58,364 nt of DNA, taken from Cyanophora paradoxa. Lineage: Eukaryota; Glaucocystophyceae; Cyanophorales; Cyanophoraceae. The translations under genes were made by a program, and so were the position numbers. Under the pieces are notes generated by a model. It saw only the letters and a list, made by a program, of their open reading frames with translations, had not been told where the DNA came from and ran no database searches. Shown here in pieces: positions 9,412-19,555 of the stretch. The stretch spans positions 1-58,364 of the forward strand of contig QPMI01000697.1 of NCBI GenBank assembly GCA_004431415.1, given 5' to 3'. Position 1 is the stretch's first letter; the number at the start of each line of letters is the position of its first letter.

Positions 9412-10808
9412 CTATAAATTAATTCTGCGTAAACCATCTTTGTCGACAATAATAAAGCTATGCATGAGAGCGCGAACATTAACATCGATTACCTTATCTG
9501 AAGGCATGTAGAGGGTGAGGAATGAAGAGGAGGAATTTGTTAAATCAACATAACCAGACTGGGCAATATTTCGAATCGCCTTTTCTCCATCAAGGCAGAA
9601 AGGCAATCCTGAAAGGACATAGCGATCAGCAACCTTATCCATGTTAGAGCATTTGAAGGCATCAGCAATTAGCTCAGCACCTTTGAGTAGGGAAATTGGC
9701 TCAGTGGCAAAAAGTCGCTGACCATTTATTTCAGTTGTAAATGTTATGTCTTTGGAGTTGGCATAGGTCTTAAGAACACTGTGGGAGCCATTGGATTTGT
9801 CAACAGTTGCATTATCACGAACTGAAACAAGCAGAGCATATACAAGACCTGAGATTTGAGAGAGGTTAATTCGATTGGGTTGGGCATTGCCCTTAGCAGG
9901 GAAAGCAATAGCATCAACAATCCAATATCAAGGGAGGGAATAGCCATGCCAGTAGTCTTAACTTTTTCAATTACAGTAGCGAAAAGCTCATCAGAAACAT
10001 TAATAGCATGCATATAAAGGCGAGGAGAAGTAATTGAAATTTCAGGAGTTGTTGCACCAAGAGTAAAGTCTGTGATGTTTTGACCAACATTTGCCAGAAC
10101 AGTTTCAGCAGGGGCAGTTCCAAGACCATCATCTTTTGAATAATCTACATCAGCTGCTGCAACAGTAAGACCACGACCACCATAGGAAGTTTCAACATAA
10201 CCCTTTCCAGCATCCTTAAACCAAACAGTAACAACCATTTCACCAGATAAAGCACCAAGGGGAAGGTAGTGATTTAGCCAAGGCACAGGAATTTCAACAA
10301 AGAATGAGCCACCAAGGCGGTTGGTTCCATGAGCAGGGATGCCATGAACCATGCCCATTGATCGCTTCTTTTTAGCTAGTTGATCCTCCGAATAATAGAC
10401 CAGGGGGAAATGAGCAAGGAAATCAGATGGAATATGGTAGGTGTAAGATCCATAGGTAATTTCAAGTCGCTGAACTAAAGCACCAACTGGGCGAGTGTAT
10501 CCATTGCGAACTAGATCAGTATCACCAGCAAAAGTGATAGCTGGAAGGTCAAAAGCAAGTTCGAGTTTTCCACAGAAATTGTAGCGAGGTAGCTTGAAGG
10601 AAATGCGATTTCCTACATTATTTGTGAAAGTATTACTAGGATTCACAACAACTAGAACTGGCTTAGACTTGGATTCGAGACCAAGCATAAGGGAGTTATC
10701 CAGGAAAAAGGCTTTCGCCTCCTCTGGGTTGTTAGGGCTTCTTTCAGCGAAAGTCTTTGAAGAGTGGAAGTGATATCCATTATATTCTCTTTTATTATAC
10801 TGCAACAT
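9412..10808 (-). CDS. MCP: Major capsid protein, double jelly-roll type, one frameshift
   Basis: This encodes the main shell protein. The first frame has ISFKLPRYNFCGKLELAF near the N-terminus, LVQRLEITYGSYTYHIPSDFL in the first jelly roll, and VPWLNHYLPLGALSGEMVVTVWFK. Near 9925 the frame shifts into WIVDAIAFPAKGNAQPNRINLSQISGLVYAL and continues to VRALMHSFIIVDKDGLRRINL at 9412. The total is about 465 residues, normal for Polinton-like capsid proteins. The order with packaging ATPase and minor capsid genes supports the call. A TATAATAAAAGAG box overlaps the start region (about 10785-10800), and a second ATG at 10780 in another frame follows it directly. The true start could therefore be 10780 with a further shift near the N-terminus. 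Fold assignment rests on pattern and context, not on a computed alignment. Confidence 0.82.
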
Positions 10809-10833
10809 AAAAAATCTACCAATGATCCTTAAT

Positions 10834-11844
10834 TTATGCGAAGTTTGTAATAACTGGATAGGAAGGGTGAAGCTGCGACATTCTCATCTTATAGTATTCA
10901 TAAACTGGGTCCCCAGCTGGCTCATCACCATAGCGAATTTCAAAGGTAAGATGAACAGGTTGACCCTCGAAATCAATTGGTTCATTAACAGCATTCACAA
11001 TATCAACCGAGAAAGTGGATAATCCAACCTTCTTATTATAGTATTTGTAAAGTGGATGAGCCTCTGTCGAATTGTAAACTACATGCTCACCATAATCTTT
11101 GTCAGGGACCACTATTTTATGGAAGTAACCAGTCAGGAGACCATCCCCACATTGCACCAGATCACCCAGCTCCTTTACTCTCACAAACAAAACACTGTCC
11201 CTGGTCATTTCAGGCTCAAATGAAGATATAATACCGTTTACTCGAGTTCCAGTAAAGATTCCATCAGTGAGAGCATCATAGACCTGTGATTTGATTGGGG
11301 AATTACCATATCTTCCAGGATCAAGACCAAGCAGTCTACCTGAACTCAATAGCTTTTGAATTGTTTGCAGGTTTGGATTTACAGCAAGTGAGAAAGCCAG
11401 GTAAAACTTTTTTTCGGAATGGAATACTATTCGTTTCAGTGACTCATCCCATTTGCAGCGAACAGATGGTTTAGGATTTCTGTCATTAAACTTTTCATTT
11501 ATAACATTCACCAGCTGTTGGTGGTTTTGAATGGGGGTTTCGCGATTTACAATGAATTGTTTCCATTGTTCAAAATCAGCAGCTGGGCGAGTTGTTGGAA
11601 TTCCTGTAATTCCAGCTCCCGCAAGCTCTTCAGAATAGTAAATACTAAATGAATTGTCGATTGTTACATCTCCTACTTTGGTTTCCCCACTCACCATAGG
11701 GATGCTGTTATAAAATTCGGCTGAGACCAGTCTCACAGCCCTCACATTCTCATAAGTACTGGGGAGTCTAGCCACAAAGCTTGATGTGGGACCATCACCA
11801 GAGATTGTATTAAATGAGCTAACCTCGATGTAATCCACAGGCAT
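10834..11844 (-). CDS. Minor capsid (penton-like) protein 1, intact, 336 residues
   Basis: This is an intact frame from MPVDYIEVSSFNTISGDG to HPSYPVITNFA. The start pattern, in which a short beta strand is followed by SFVARLPSTYENVRAVRLVSAEFYNSIPMV, is typical of the single jelly-roll minor capsid proteins of virophages and Polinton-like viruses, which form pentons at the icosahedral vertices. The C-terminal PIDFEGQPVHLTFEIRYG is also typical: a terminal beta strand describing a two- or three-sheet fold. It sits next to the major capsid gene on the same strand. Its promoter region of 29 bases is shared with the diverging gene at 11874, which has the same N-terminal pattern, so the two are paralogues. 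A TATAGATAAAAGAAGA box lies immediately before the ATG. Function is inferred from pattern and order. Confidence 0.75.
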   Translation of the reverse strand: MPVDYIEVSSFNTISGDGPTSSFVARLPSTYENVRAVRLVSAEFYNSIPMVSGETKVGDVTIDNSFSIYYSEELAGAGITGIPTTRPAADFEQWKQFIVNRETPIQNHQQLVNVINEKFNDRNPKPSVRCKWDESLKRIVFHSEKKFYLAFSLAVNPNLQTIQKLLSSGRLLGLDPGRYGNSPIKSQVYDALTDGIFTGTRVNGIISSFEPEMTRDSVLFVRVKELGDLVQCGDGLLTGYFHKIVVPDKDYGEHVVYNSTEAHPLYKYYNKKVGLSTFSVDIVNAVNEPIDFEGQPVHLTFEIRYGDEPAGDPVYEYYKMRMSQLHPSYPVITNFA

Positions 11845-11873
11845 TCTTCTTTTATCTATATTTATATATTAAA
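11845..11873. promoter_or_regulatory. 29-bp bidirectional viral promoter
   Basis: The whole gap between two diverging start codons (11844 minus, 11874 plus) is AT-rich and palindrome-like. On the minus strand it reads TATAAATATAGATAAAAG before the ATG; on the plus strand it reads TTTATATATTAAA before the ATG. Any promoter elements for both capsid genes must lie here or inside the genes. Confidence 0.55.
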
Positions 11874-12806
11874 ATGAACCGGCTCGTTAATATTGATAGC
11901 AGGGATAGAAGCCAAGGACAAAATGAAAACTCTTACAGGGTCACCCTCACAACTCCAGTAGAGAGACCAAGGGAATGCAGGGTTCTATATGCAGAGATTC
12001 CAAACAGCATCTATAACAGTGTGGGAACTGATCATCTAACAGTTCAGTTTAATTACCAAGATGGTTCATATAACCAAGTGATCACACAACAAGTGTATCC
12101 CCTTCCCAGTGGCTACATCAATCAGGGTCATTTTGGGGTAACACACCCTTATAATTATGGGCTGAACTATTCAAGCTTCCAAACCATTGCAGGCAAAACA
12201 GTAGCTTTTGAGTTCAAGATATTCTATAACCCAACTACCTATAAAGTGGAGTTTTACAGTAACCATGAGTTTCGTTTTATTGCAAGCAACCAGAGAATAG
12301 GGAAGCTTTTGGGTGTAAGTTCTACTGAATACACCAATGGGTATTATAGCACTCCTCCTGTTGGTGGATCACCCTATCGACCTGAGAACCTGTTAAAGTA
12401 TGATGGCAAACCTATTACACCTGATCACCCAGCATGGGGAACCACCTTTTCAGGACCCAGACTCTCATCTAAGCCCTTGCAATATTATTTTGACAGCAGA
12501 AAGATGTCTGATATGAATGCTGAGCAGTATCTATACATGCACATTAAAGAGCTTGCCCCTTTTGCCAGCAGACACAATATAGTTCCGAAATCGCAACCAC
12601 ACAACCAGGGGGCAATCCTTAGATTGCAATTGAGTAAAGATATAGGTGGCTATGTTTACCATAGTGGTGAGCATGCCGAATTTATTCAAATAAATGACAG
12701 AAACCTGGTGATAAGGGAACTCACAGTTGAGTTTAAAGATTACTTTGGTGAACTGATTGATATGAATGGAATCGATAATTCTTTTCAGTTGGAGTTTATC
12801 GAATAA
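11874..12806 (+). CDS. Minor capsid (penton-like) protein 2, intact, 310 residues
   Basis: The frame runs from MNRLVNIDSRDRSQGQNENSY to DNSFQLEFIE. The N-terminus, IDSRDRS...SYRVTLTTPVERPRECRVLYAEIPNSIYN, is the pattern seen in minor capsid and related proteins of Polinton-like viruses and some giant viruses. IGKLLGVS in the middle and LTVEFKDYFGELIDMNGIDNSFQLEF at the end echo the paralogue at 10834-11844 (LLGLDPG, and a terminal sheet strand). It diverges from that gene and overlaps the converging phospholipase gene by 11 bases. Two different penton-like subunits in one small element could form mixed vertices or a vertex spike base; this is inference. Confidence 0.68.
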   Translation: MNRLVNIDSRDRSQGQNENSYRVTLTTPVERPRECRVLYAEIPNSIYNSVGTDHLTVQFNYQDGSYNQVITQQVYPLPSGYINQGHFGVTHPYNYGLNYSSFQTIAGKTVAFEFKIFYNPTTYKVEFYSNHEFRFIASNQRIGKLLGVSSTEYTNGYYSTPPVGGSPYRPENLLKYDGKPITPDHPAWGTTFSGPRLSSKPLQYYFDSRKMSDMNAEQYLYMHIKELAPFASRHNIVPKSQPHNQGAILRLQLSKDIGGYVYHSGEHAEFIQINDRNLVIRELTVEFKDYFGELIDMNGIDNSFQLEFIE

Positions 12807-14352
12807 AGGCACCTGTAAAGTCAACTCTCATTGTGGGAGCATTCACATACACAAGGGGATAAATGCGAATATATTTAATTCTGAGAGAAAAACCTATGTA
12901 AAAAGCATCCTTGATGCTGAGAGGAAATCCACTCAATAGAGCCACATCACCTGAGTTGTGAGCATTGTTAATGTTCTCACAGACATATATTTTGTTTTGC
13001 CCATCTGATCGAATAAAAGACCAGTTGATCCCATCAGTGGATGTTGCCACATTGAAAGTCTTAATAAAAGCATTGGTGTCCCCTGAACCATAGGCAATAA
13101 CAGAGGAGAGTTCGAAAGTATATGGGAAAGCAACTTGAAGGTATTCAGTGGGGGTTTCCCATATCTGCTCAGGAGCATAGGCTCCAGCTTCCCAGCCAAA
13201 TGCTGAAGGTCTAGCCATGAAAGGCTCTTTACCTGTCACAGAGGATGAGGCAGTGAAGGCATCATCTGCAAGCTGATACCAATTTGCATCCAAAGGAGGT
13301 GATGTAGTGAGAGTGGATGAGATGTAAGCCTTTGTAGGGTTCTTTAATTCATAGTTTGCTACTAGAATGCTGCAAAGCTTATTAATCATATCATTGTTTG
13401 CTGCTATGTATGTTTCAGTGAATGCTAGCATATCTGGGATCTTAGAAGTGTCATCAAGGGAGCTTACTATGTGATTTGGAAGTGGGACTGATAGCCTATA
13501 GTATCTACCATAATCTTGATCATAGTTGTAGGGTAACAACTCCTCCATCTTATCAAGGGCAGAAAGCTCACTTGCAGCCATGAGCATGTTAATCAATGGG
13601 CTTCCATCTGTTGAGGCAATCCATGAGAGAATGCCCCAGCTGTTCACAGTCTCATAAGCATAACCCACATAATCAGACTCTAAATGTGGGTCCACCTCAC
13701 CACAAGAGATACTTATTACTATTATATCATCATCATCACTGTAAATCTTCTTTGCATGGCTGTAACCACACACACTGGGATTATTGTTTCCCGAAATGGC
13801 ACCATCAATGAGACAGACAAATACTCCCCGATTGAAATCAACAATGCTTACAGGAGAGAAATATGTAGGAGCAGCAGAAGTAGCCCTAGCAGCAATCTTA
13901 CAAGGCATAAAGTTGTAGTTGTTGTCATTTGTGATAAATATTGGTTTCATATTCTGAGTATCAAAGGATGTAATCACAATGTCCTTTAGGGAATCCTGTA
14001 TTAGTGATTCACCAGTAACTGAATTAATTGCAGTCTCCAAGGGTCCCACATCATATTTTGTATTAAAAAGGGCATTTTCGATGATATTTCGAGGATTTGC
14101 GAAAATCAAGGGCAGTTGAGTTAGGTAAATATTGTGTAAATCGTTTGCTGTCAGTTTAGGTTCACCTGGTTTATCAGGATGCCTGATATTCAAACCTATT
14201 GCAATGATCCCACCAGTGGAAGTTCCACTTACAAGATCCACAAGATCGATTACTCTTCTGCCAGTTCGATTTTCGATTTCTTTTAGCAGCCTGGTTATGA
14301 TAATGCCCCTTGCACCCCCGCCAGAAAGACTTAAAACGACCTTGAGAGGCAT
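12796..14352 (-). CDS. Patatin-like phospholipase with C-terminal discoidin-like domain, 518 residues
   Basis: This is an intact two-domain protein. Residues 1 to about 320 form a patatin hydrolase with the oxyanion-hole motif SLSGGGARG, the nucleophile elbow GTSTGG (catalytic Ser), and the catalytic Asp in LIDGAISGNNP. Such enzymes release fatty acids from phospholipids. Residues about 375-518 begin near WYQLADDAFTASS and contain QVAFPYTFELSSVIAYGSG, FNVATSTDGINWSFI and IKYIRIYPLVY. These are the hallmarks of an F5/8 type C (discoidin, galactose-binding-like) domain that binds surface glycans or lipids. The combination suggests a virion enzyme that docks and opens a membrane during entry or exit; this is inference. 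There is no signal peptide. A GTAAAAG box ends directly at the ATG, shared back-to-back with the fibre gene. Its intact 1.56-kb frame contrasts with the broken replication genes. Confidence 0.87.
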   Translation of the reverse strand: MPLKVVLSLSGGGARGIIITRLLKEIENRTGRRVIDLVDLVSGTSTGGIIAIGLNIRHPDKPGEPKLTANDLHNIYLTQLPLIFANPRNIIENALFNTKYDVGPLETAINSVTGESLIQDSLKDIVITSFDTQNMKPIFITNDNNYNFMPCKIAARATSAAPTYFSPVSIVDFNRGVFVCLIDGAISGNNNPSVCGYSHAKKIYSDDDDIIVISISCGEVDPHLESDYVGYAYETVNSWGILSWIASTDGSPLINMLMAASELSALDKMEELLPYNYDQDYGRYYRLSVPLPNHIVSSLDDTSKIPDMLAFTETYIAANNDMINKLCSILVANYELKNPTKAYISSTLTTSPPLDANWYQLADDAFTASSSVTGKEPFMARPSAFGWEAGAYAPEQIWETPTEYLQVAFPYTFELSSVIAYGSGDTNAFIKTFNVATSTDGINWSFIRSDGQNKIYVCENINNAHNSGDVALLSGFPLSIKDAFYIGFSLRIKYIRIYPLVYVNAPTMRVDFTGAFIR

Positions 14353-14395
14353 CTTTTACTTATCAGGAATTTTATAAATCCATATAGTAAAAGCC
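14353..14395. promoter_or_regulatory. 43-bp bidirectional viral promoter
   Basis: This lies between the diverging phospholipase (ATG at 14352, minus) and fibre (ATG at 14396, plus). Both directions carry a TAAAAG box 0 to 2 bases from the ATG (GATAAGTAAAAG on minus, ATATAGTAAAAGCC on plus), and TTTTATAAA lies in the middle. Confidence 0.55.
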
Positions 14396-17300
14396 ATGAG
14401 CTTCAATTACCCACCAAATCTAGAAACCATTCAAGATGATAATGCAAGCAGCACCAAGCATGTGAACTTTGATAATATTAAAGTAAAGGGTTCAGTTTCA
14501 ATTGACCACAGCTCTGATAATTCATCAAAGACTCAATCAAGGGAGCATGCTTTATCTGTGAATCAAACCGATCCAGATAAGGAGGAAGTCAGTGTAGCTT
14601 TTAGCTTGGGTAATGTGAAAGCAAACCAAGTGGCAGAGATCAAAGCAACAAGAAGGAGACCTAGGAAACTAAAAACCAGTGGCACTCATCCAGATATACC
14701 TTCCAGGTTTGATAGTGGTCGTTTGGTTTTCAATGTTCAAGATGAGCAGGGCAAACAGAACACAGCTTTGCGAATTTACAATGAGGGCAGCACTGCAAAA
14801 GCTGAGGTCCCCAAGTATTGCAAGTGGGTCCCATTGCCAACACAAATCAGGTCTCCTACACAAATGATGTCTACCCAAAGGATATTACATATGACTTTGC
14901 AAGGAATGAGCCTTTTGGGTTCTTTACTCCAAAAGATGTCCATCAAAAAAAGCCATCAATTACAATCAACAGTAGCCCCAGTCAACCAGTAGCAATCCAT
15001 TTACATCCTGATTTAGTCGAAATGGATAGGCACCTTTTGCCTTTGTATAGCAATGTGAAAGACCTTGGAATTCGAACCAGGCAATGGCGAAATATCCATG
15101 GCAGTAATGTGTATGCAAATGGTGAGAAGCTTGTAAGTGAGAAGACCATAAGAGAGATCTTTGAGTATTATGGACCTGTCCCAGTTCCCTTCCCTCTTCC
15201 ATGGGATCCACCGGATTTAACACCAAAGAAGCAGCCTGGAAGAGAATACACAGCAACTGAAGATGTAGCCTTTGGGCAGCATATTGTTAGTTGGGAGCAA
15301 GTTCGCAATAAACCGATAATTGAACCCAGAAAGCAAATAGATGAGCAGTATTTACCTCCTGAAGTCGATATTTTAGAGCTTGATGAATATCAATTCGTTC
15401 CAGATGAGGAGGAGTATTTACCAGATGGTTTTGACCCACAAGAATATGAATATGATCAGTATGACCCCAATGAGGAGGAGATACTACCAGATGGCTTAGA
15501 TCCTCAAGAGTATGAGTATGAGCAGAACTATGAACCTGATGAGGAGTATTTACCAGATGGTCATGATCCACCAGTTGTTGACTATGAGCAACCTTATGAA
15601 CCCCATGAGGAATTATTACCAGATGGATTTCGACCTGAGATCTGGGAGTTCTTTCCTGATTATGAACAAATTAATAATAAACCTGCAAAGTATCCCCCAG
15701 AGGATCACAATCATGATTGGGATGAGATCTTAGGCAAACCTCAAAAGTATCCACCAGAGGATCACAGGCATGATTGGGGTGAAATTGATGGGATACCTAC
15801 TGAGTTCCCACCAAGCAAACATGAACATATTTGGGATGAGATCAATGACCAACCAGAATTTGCAAAGGTAGAGCCTCTTGATAACTTGGGGGTTTCTCTT
15901 TACCAGACTTGCAATGTCCCTGAAAGAATCTTTTTGAATGAACACTATGTACATGTGAATGGGACACTTGCGAATTCAGCTATGAGAGGACCACTTCATA
16001 TTAGGACATTACCAGGCTCTTATGAAACCCCACCTGAACCAGGAGCAACCATACCAAATATCTTTGTGTCAAGCTACATGGAGGCTGACATTCCCACAGA
16101 TACATTCAGAGTCCCAACAGACCCAGCAACCTACCAAAATTACAACTCTGCTATACAGGTTCATGTAGCAGATGTAAGCAGCTTAGATGGCTCAAGACCA
16201 ATGATAGTATTCAGTCGAGATAAATATTCCTACATTCCCATAGTGGGAACTGCAAATGATAACTATGGGAGGGCAGAGCTTGCATGGATTAAAACAGATT
16301 ATGGTGGGGTTCTGGAAGCTAATCAGAGGATGGCTGCAAAAAACATACACAATGAGAACATTTCGAGAGTGGTCACAGAGGATTACCTTACTGCAGTAAT
16401 CCTTGTTAATTTTGTAACCCTTGCTATGCTTGATCAATTTATTACAGAAGCTGAACTTGCAGCAGAACTATCCAAATATCTCCCTCTTGTGGGTGGGACA
16501 ATCACAGGAAACCTCACAGTTAATAGTAATATTTACAGCAGCAATATAGTGACCAGCAACCTAAAAGTAAATGGAATCCTCACAATTGGCTCTTGCAATT
16601 TCAATACCATGAATCAGGTTTACGAAGAATGGTATGATGTCCCACCAAGCTTTGATCCAGCATCAAATATCTCGAACTGCATTTTTGCTTGGAAGGCATC
16701 AGGAGTACCAGGTCAATCAGCAATGTATACAACTATAGTAAGCAGAGTCCCGAATTCAGTTGTTCCAGACTTGTTTATCTACGGAGCCAGTTCCTATTAC
16801 ACCAATCCCGAAATCAACAACCAAATTAGTGTTTCAAGCCCAACAGGTACTTTTTATGCATATACCTCAGCTACAAGGACTATTGATTTTTCAAATGGGC
16901 TTACATTTTTCTTTGTGGGAAAATATCATCCAACAACCTCTTCTATGCAAGTTCATTTGAGACTTTACAGAAGCGCCTCTCCATCACGATATTGTTATTA
17001 TGGGGCTACATCTTCTACTGCTATTGGAATGAACCAGTTCACTATTAATGGAGTATCCCAAACCCGCCCAGTTATTACGGTTCCTTCTTTAATAAATACA
17101 TGGTATTACACTGACCAAACAATTACTTCTAGCAGCTACACAGTCGGGTTAAATGGAGTAGATATTCAAACACTTGTAGGAACGAATTATCTACCAGATA
17201 ATACTGTCAATCATTTCGGATTTGGTAATATTGTGAATGGTGGTATTTCCGAGTTGATTGTTTTCAATAGGGCTTTGACAACTTCTGAAAAGAATGCTGT

Positions 17301-19536
17301 GAGGTATTACATTCAACAAAAATATGGATTCACTCATACCCAGACTCTGAATATTTACAGAGGATTAAAAATAACCTCACCTGATACTGTAATAGATTAC
17401 CTTACAGTTACAAGCAATGCAAATTTACCACATCATCCAACCTCTAATGTGGTTCAAGGTTGGATTCAAAATCACACTCACACAAAAGCCCAGATTACAG
17501 ATTTTGACCACACCCATGCCTGGTCGAATATTGTAGATAAACCTTTGACCTTCCCTCCCAGTTCTCACAATCACTTATGGGAGCATATCACAGACAAGCC
17601 ATTGACATTCCCTCCCAGTTCTCACAATCACTTATGGGAGCATATCACAGACAAGCCATTGACATTCCCTCCTGATTCCCATACTCATGATTATACCCAG
17701 ATCACCAACTGTAATCACAGACACCCTTGGAGTGAAATTGACCAGCAACCCAAATTTGCATCTGCAGGCAACCTGCTAACAGACTTCCCACATGGTGTGA
17801 GTCTTTACCAGAGTAATACCATACCTGAGAGGCTACAACTAAATGATTATTATGTCAATCGAAAGGGTATTGATGCAGGCACTACTATGGAAGGTGAATT
17901 ATACATTAGACCCCCTACAAGAATGCAGATGATTGCAGCAGGTGGAAATTTCGGAGCATTGGACACCAAACCAGGTATCTATTTAACCAGTTACTATGCT
18001 GATGACATCCCAATGACAGGAGGATTAATATCTCTACCATCTGATCCAGTCAACTATGATGACAAAGATGCAGCAATCCAAATTAATGTTACTGATGTGA
18101 GTGATTTGGATGGTTCAAGACCAAAATTAATATTCAGCAGGGAGAGACTGTTACCTGATGCTCTCATAGGAAATCGAGATGACTATAAGAGATGTGAGAT
18201 GGCATGGATCAAAACGAATTATAATGGTGGAGTTGGTGAGGGAGTTCTAGAGATCAATCAGAGGGCAGCAGCAAAGAATATTCACAATGAGACCATATCA
18301 AGAGTGGTGACAGAGGATTACCTTCAAGCCCAGAACTACATAGATGAAACAGAACTTAATACAATCATTGCAGGTATACATGTCACAGGAAATTACCTCC
18401 CTCTCACAGGTGGGATTATTGATGGAACAGTAACAGCATGCAACTTCTTTGTTCATACTGAAAGCAATCAAACCTTCCCTGTGGTTCATCCAGGAGGTGA
18501 GTATGAGATACCAGATGATCCAGCTATAATGCCCATCAAGATTGATCTACCTTCTGATTATGTTGGAAGGGGTGAACTGAAGACAATTTCATTCACAGGA
18601 GACTATAATGATCTCATCAATAAACCTACTGCTGCAAATCTGCATCCTGTTGCATTTTCGGGGAGTTTCCTTGATCTCAATAATAGATCACACACCCACA
18701 CAAAAGCAGAGATCACAGATTTTGCACACACTCACACAAAATCCCAGATCACAGATTTTGCACACACCCATACAAGGGAAGAAATAACGAATTTTGCTCA
18801 CGCCCATTTTAAATCCGAGATCTCAGATTTTGCACACACTCATGTAAAGAGTGAGATTACAGATTTTGCCCACAATCACACAAAGGCAGAGATTACAGAT
18901 TTTGCACACACTCATGATTGGAATACAGATATTTATAACAAACCCGCGATATTCTCAGGTAACTACAATGATCTGACCAATAGACCAACTCTTGATCCCT
19001 TTACAGCAACCACTATTAGAGCCAACAACACTATGTATGTAGGATCGGGTCAGATAGTAGAACCAGCAGGACCTATGTTTGATGAAACATGGTTCTTCCA
19101 CAATTCGCAGAATTATTATGATCAAACTCTATTGGTCAGAGGAAATGCATATGCAAGGAATTTTTATGCTATGAACCCTACCGATAGCTCGACTATTAGT
19201 AGATGTATTACAGAGGCGGATCTTTCCAGTCAACTCAATGCATATTTTAATGGGAAAATCCAAGCAGGAACGTATGTTTACACTACTCCTTATCTTTGGG
19301 CAAACCCTGACCATAGATTTAACCTCACTATTAATTTCAACAGCAGTTTTGCTAACCCTCCTATTGTAACAACCGGTATACAACACAATGAGACAGCCTA
19401 CTACTACCGCATGTATGTTAGGCTTAAACAAGTTTACAGTAGCTATTTCACATGTGAGCTTGAAATAGTTCCATTAAGTTCTTTTGACAGACCAGGATTT
19501 CCAGTTACAATTCATTACACTGCTGTCGCAATTTAA
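14396..19536 (+). CDS. Giant multidomain fibre with HxH repeats, LamG-like domain and H-type-lectin-like tip
   Basis: This is a fibre of about 1,700 residues, read in two frames with one shift at about 14815. It opens with an anchor-like N-terminus (MSFNYPPNLETIQDD). Acidic LPDGxDPxEYE repeats follow at about 15375-15640, then phage-tail-like units with YPPEDHNHDW at about 15670-15860. A globular module (GVSLYQ...SRVVTEDYL) occurs twice, at about 15870-16395 and 17755-18330. Between these lie a beta-rich stem (NLTVNSNIYSSN), a LamG/concanavalin-like domain at about 16670-17335 ending GGISELIVFNRALTT, and two identical 57-bp units at 17551-17664 (FPPSSHNHLWEHITDKPLT). After the second module come seven about 13-residue HxHxKxEITDFA units (about 18690-18920). 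The C-terminal 90 residues (about 19255-19533) resemble an H-type lectin. HxH motifs in phage long tail fibres bind iron in a needle-like trimer; the same is inferred here. Likely role: host attachment. The second frame alone is open for 4.7 kb. Confidence 0.85.
17551..17664 (+). repeat. Perfect 57-bp tandem duplication inside the fibre gene
   Basis: Two consecutive 57-base units (17551-17607 and 17608-17664) are identical or nearly so, and a third begins the same way and then diverges. Each encodes the 19 residues FPPSSHNHLWEHITDKPLT. Such recent in-frame duplication shows the shaft length is evolving by repeat gain and loss. Confidence 0.8.
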
Positions 19537-19555
19537 CTATTTCGTTATTACAAAG

